From Candidatus Equimonas enterica (lineage in GTDB: Bacteria > Bacteroidota > Bacteroidia > Bacteroidales > Bacteroidaceae), in contig JAGHRU010000082.1 of the NCBI GenBank assembly GCA_018066225.1, forward strand, positions 1 through 8,017: a DNA stretch of 8,017 bases. Direction: 5' to 3'. Of this stretch, positions 5,097 to 8,017 are shown piece after piece. The notes under the pieces were generated by a model that saw only the letters and a program-made list of their open reading frames with translations, did not search any database and was not told the origin of the DNA. A program made the translations under genes and the position numbers. Each line of letters begins with the position of its first letter. The first letter of the stretch is position 1.

Positions 5097-7418
5097 ATGC
5101 GTCACATTCTCCTTGCCGCACTCGTGCTGCTGACCGCGTTTACTTCTACCCTTTCCGCCAACGACTTTCACATCATCCCGATGCCGCAAGTGCTTACCGA
5201 GAGGACGGGTAGTTTTGTCCTTTCTGATGCCACGCCCATCGTCTGCGATGAGGCTTTCGTGCCGTCAGCCACGTATTTTTCCGAGCGCATCAATGCCGCC
5301 ACAGGCTTCACCCTTGCCCCGACCACGCGACCCACTTCTACACCGAAGGCCATCTGCATCAGCAGAGTCAGCGACCTCTCTGGAGGCGACGAAGCCTACA
5401 CGCTGCAAGTGCGTGAAGACGGTATCCTCATTACGGCCCGCACCGACGCAGGTGCGTTCTATGCCATACAGTCGTTATTGCAACTCCTGCCTCCCGAGGT
5501 GGAGCGTAAAGGCGGTGCACGCCAGACGGCAGCATGGCACATTCCCGCTGTCGATATAGAGGATGCCCCGCGCTTTGCCTACCGTGGCATCATGCTCGAT
5601 CCTTGCAGACACTTCCTACCTGTGGAGGCTATCAAGAAGCAGTTGGACGTGATGGCGATGTACAAACTCAACCGTATGCACTGGCACTTGACAGACGACC
5701 AAGGTTGGCGCATCGAAATCAAGAAATACCCACGCCTGACCGAAGTCGGTGCTTGGCGCACGGAGGGTGACGGCAGTCGCTACGGCGGTTTCTACACGCA
5801 AGACGAAATACGCGATGTGGTGGCCTATGCCCAGCGTCTGCATATCGACATCGTCCCCGAGCTGGAACTGCCGGGACATGAGCTCGCCGCCATAGCCGCC
5901 TACCCCAACCTCTCATGCCAAGGCACACAGACTACGCCACGCATTATCTGGGGCGTGGAAGATATCGTGATGTGTCCGGGCAAGGAAGACATGTTCCGCT
6001 TCCTCGAAGATGTCATCGACGAGATAGCCCCGCTCTTTCCTTCCCCCCTCTTCCACATCGGGGGCGACGAAGCACCGCGAGGAGAATGGAGCCGCTGCAA
6101 ACGCTGTCAGCAGCGCATGAAGAAACTGGGCTATACGAAGGAAGCACAACTCCAGAGCTATATCGTAGGACGCATTGAGAAATATCTGCGCCGCAAAGGC
6201 AAGACCATCATCGGCTGGGACGAGATACTCGAAGGCGGCAATCTGGACACGACGAGCATCGTGATGTCGTGGCGTGGCGAAGAAGGCGGCATAGCAGCCG
6301 CCAAAGCCGGCCATCATGTGCTGATGACCTCCGCTGGCCACGGCTTCTATCTGGACTATTCGCAGGGCGATTTGCTGTGTGAGCCTATCTGCTTCGGCCC
6401 AAAGAGTTATCTGGAACAGATATATCGCTACAACGCCGTCCCCGAAGCCTTGCGCGGCACATCGGCAGAGCGTTTCATCTTGGGCGTGCAAGCCAATAGC
6501 TGGAGTGAGTATGCGGCTGATGCCAACATCGTAGAGATGCGTCTTTTCCCGAGGGCATTGGCACTGGCGGAAACGGCGTGGAGTGCGACAAACCGCAAAG
6601 ACTACACAGACTTCCTGCGCCGTCTCGATGGCGATGCCGCTTTGCGCCTTGCAGCACGAGGTATGCGCTTCCACATTCCGATGCCAGAGACGGAGCATGG
6701 CAGCATCAATCGTTTGCAATTCACCGATGAACAAACCCTTGCATTCACCACGACCCGTCCGCTGGACATCGTCTATACCACCGACGGGCAAGAGCCTGTG
6801 GCAAGCAGTCCACGCTATACCGCGCCGCTCCATTTCCAGCGTGACGCCGTCGTGAAAGCCGCCTGCTTGCTCCCCTGTGGTATCCTCGGACCTACGCGCA
6901 CCATTACGCTGCGCAAGGTCACGCCAAGTCCAGCCCACATTGTGCCCTCTCCCAAGCCTGGACTACGCATGAGCATCGCATGGGGACGCTACACCGATGC
7001 GGCCATTGCCCCCGAAGCCTTCCATAGCGACTCCGTCATCCACAGCCTGCGTATGCTACGTGAGCTCACTCCTGTGGCCGCCAATGTCCGCGATGTCCGC
7101 GACTATGCGGCCATGGCCGAGGGTTACTTCTACCTCGATGAGGACGGGGCGTATGATTTCACATCCAACAACCATCGCGTGTGGATAGACGATGAACTCA
7201 TCATCGACAACGCAGCGCAGACCTGCCAACGCAACTGCCTCAACCCTGCACGCCTTGTGCTGTGTAGCGGTATGCACAAGTTGCGCGTTCTCTTCGTCGG
7301 TGGCATCTTCGCAGGTTGGCCTACCTATTGGGACGATGCCGCCGTGCGTTTCCGCCCAGCAGGCAGTGCTGACTATCAGATGATAGCCCCTGAGATGCTC
7401 TGGCACGCGGGAGAATAA
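5097..7418 (+). CDS. Exported beta-N-acetylhexosaminidase, GH20, with C-terminal PA14-like domain
   Basis: The 773-residue product is a secreted exo-beta-N-acetylhexosaminidase that removes terminal GlcNAc or GalNAc from glycans. Residues 1-21 (MRHILLAALVLLTAF to LSA) are a type I signal peptide, which is why I use the ATG at 5097 rather than 4911. A GH20b N-terminal domain spans about 23-153. The catalytic (beta/alpha)8 barrel spans about 159-498, with R163-x4-D168, HWHLTDDQGWR (195-205), PELELPGH (254-261), the active pair D324-E325 in HIGGDEA, WDEILEGG (374-381) and W469 in NSWSEY. A chitobiase C-terminal/Fn3-like domain covers about 536-606 (IVYTTDGQEP). The end, about 620-773, resembles PA14 (GYFYLDEDGAYDF, VWIDDELIIDN, GMHKLRVLFVGG) and may bind carbohydrate. 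There is no lipobox or type IX secretion tail, so a periplasmic location is likely. The gene appears monocistronic. Family certain; exact substrate unknown. Confidence 0.96.
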   Translation: MRHILLAALVLLTAFTSTLSANDFHIIPMPQVLTERTGSFVLSDATPIVCDEAFVPSATYFSERINAATGFTLAPTTRPTSTPKAICISRVSDLSGGDEAYTLQVREDGILITARTDAGAFYAIQSLLQLLPPEVERKGGARQTAAWHIPAVDIEDAPRFAYRGIMLDPCRHFLPVEAIKKQLDVMAMYKLNRMHWHLTDDQGWRIEIKKYPRLTEVGAWRTEGDGSRYGGFYTQDEIRDVVAYAQRLHIDIVPELELPGHELAAIAAYPNLSCQGTQTTPRIIWGVEDIVMCPGKEDMFRFLEDVIDEIAPLFPSPLFHIGGDEAPRGEWSRCKRCQQRMKKLGYTKEAQLQSYIVGRIEKYLRRKGKTIIGWDEILEGGNLDTTSIVMSWRGEEGGIAAAKAGHHVLMTSAGHGFYLDYSQGDLLCEPICFGPKSYLEQIYRYNAVPEALRGTSAERFILGVQANSWSEYAADANIVEMRLFPRALALAETAWSATNRKDYTDFLRRLDGDAALRLAARGMRFHIPMPETEHGSINRLQFTDEQTLAFTTTRPLDIVYTTDGQEPVASSPRYTAPLHFQRDAVVKAACLLPCGILGPTRTITLRKVTPSPAHIVPSPKPGLRMSIAWGRYTDAAIAPEAFHSDSVIHSLRMLRELTPVAANVRDVRDYAAMAEGYFYLDEDGAYDFTSNNHRVWIDDELIIDNAAQTCQRNCLNPARLVLCSGMHKLRVLFVGGIFAGWPTYWDDAAVRFRPAGSADYQMIAPEMLWHAGE

Positions 7419-7448
7419 CGCCGAAGAGCGCACGCTGCTCCTTCACCA

Positions 7449-7498
7449 ACGCGAAGCCGCCTCACACCGACCGTAGTCAGCGTGAGGCGGCTTCGCGT
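7449..7498. terminator. Bidirectional terminator hairpin between convergent genes
   Basis: ACGCGAAGCCGCCTCAC at 7449-7465 is the exact reverse complement of 7482-7498, giving a 17-bp G+C-rich stem with a 16-nt loop. The loop can add a small GAC/GTC pairing (7469-7471 with 7476-7478). It sits 30 nt after the hexosaminidase stop and 12 nt from the glutamate synthase stop, where a shared terminator is expected. Neither side carries a clear run of T, so it is not a textbook intrinsic terminator; it may instead protect the 3' ends. Confidence 0.7.
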
Positions 7499-7510
7499 AT
7501 TATGCAGGTC

Positions 7511-8017
7511 TTATTCGCCCATCTGCTCATATTCACGCTGGGCGTCGGCTATCTTCTGGCGCAGACGCTGCTGCTGCTGCATGAGCAAGACGTGCTTATA
7601 CTCCGTCGGTGTCACCTTGATGAACTGCCCAACATAGTTTTGCCAGTCGTCGAGCATCGTTCGTGCCAAGTGCGACCCAGTATATTGGTAGTGGTGGCGG
7701 ATGAGTTCGTGCAACTCCTCACGCGAGGCTTCATCCTCTATGAGCGCAATCTCTACCATAGCCATGTTGCAGAAATAATCGAAATGATGGTCGGCATCCC
7801 ATACGTATGCCACGCCGCCTGTCATGCCCGCAGCGAAATTGCGTCCCGTTCGTCCGAGGACGACCACACGCCCATCGGTCATATACTCACAGCAGTGGTC
7901 GCCCACACCTTCCACCACGGCCGTAGCACCAGAGTTGCGCACAGCGAAACGTTCGCCGACGCAGCCATTGATATAGAGTTCGCCAGAAGTAGCCCCATAG
8001 AGCAAGGTGTTGCCAGT
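7511..8017 (-). CDS. gltB: Glutamate synthase large subunit, C-terminal fragment (5' end outside window)
   Basis: The last 168 codons of the gene are present, in frame from the right window edge to the TAA at 7513-7511. The fragment is the GXGXG beta-helix domain of the glutamate synthase large subunit, with the family-typical stretches TGNTLLYGATSGELY, GERFAVRNSGATAVVEG, GDHCCEYMTDGRVVVLG and NFAAGMTGGVAYVWD. It is followed by the usual short helical tail, here with a QQQQ run. The full enzyme transfers the glutamine amide to 2-oxoglutarate and yields two glutamate, using reducing power from the small subunit or ferredoxin. The glutaminase and FMN domains lie outside the window. The apparent TTG start at 8005 is internal, since the reading frame continues upstream with conserved sequence. 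Confidence 0.95.
   Translation of the reverse strand, partial: TGNTLLYGATSGELYINGCVGERFAVRNSGATAVVEGVGDHCCEYMTDGRVVVLGRTGRNFAAGMTGGVAYVWDADHHFDYFCNMAMVEIALIEDEASREELHELIRHHYQYTGSHLARTMLDDWQNYVGQFIKVTPTEYKHVLLMQQQQRLRQKIADAQREYEQMGE

Noticed and set aside
5913..6938. Minus-strand open frame of 341 codons
   Set aside because: Antisense shadow of the GH20 catalytic region, with no coherent domain.
7084..7101. Tandem 9-bp repeat, ATGTCCGCG twice
   Set aside because: Only two copies, inside the GH20 coding frame (NVRDVRD); explained by local protein sequence.
7568..7579. Short CTG run
   Set aside because: It encodes a Gln run in the glutamate synthase tail; too short to be a notable microsatellite.

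Overview
The window reads as chromosomal DNA from a Bacteroidales bacterium, probably Prevotella/Porphyromonas-like, with G+C clearly above half. Three things point there. First, a Bacteroidetes-type promoter (TTTG-N19-TAATTTTG) precedes the hexosaminidase gene, and there is no Shine-Dalgarno sequence in front of the genes. Second, it carries a DUF3256-like secreted protein, a family I know from Bacteroidetes. Third, the GH20 hexosaminidase has a signal peptide and a C-terminal PA14-like domain, the glycan-scavenging style common in this phylum. The sequence alone does not fix the genus.

Layout. Positions 1-4963 hold five minus-strand genes, read from right to left: a DUF3256-like exported protein (4963-4553), a YgiQ-family radical SAM protein (4548-2602), a FatA/FatB-type acyl-ACP thioesterase (2605-1871), a 129-residue conserved-looking protein of unknown function (1832-1443), and a large putative DNA-binding protein (1393 to beyond position 1). 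The gaps are 4 nt, an ATGA overlap, 38 nt and 49 nt, so at least the first three genes, and probably all five, form one operon. A 133-bp A+T-rich divergent intergenic region (4964-5096) separates the operon from a plus-strand beta-N-acetylhexosaminidase gene (5097-7418). That gene converges on the 3' end of a minus-strand glutamate synthase large-subunit gene (8017-7511), with a 17-bp perfect inverted repeat between them.

Function. Most genes are recognisable housekeeping or glycan-use functions: release of fatty acids from ACP, a radical SAM enzyme of unknown reaction, GlcNAc/GalNAc removal in the cell envelope, and ammonia assimilation. The least explained part is the left end. The last gene there has no start-to-stop frame inside the window but is open without interruption for 464 codons. 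It combines two internal repeats resembling the RNA polymerase alpha C-terminal domain, a sigma region-4-like helix-turn-helix, and a possible winged helix. It lies directly behind the unexplained 129-residue gene. I see no mobile elements, CRISPR arrays, tRNA or rRNA genes.
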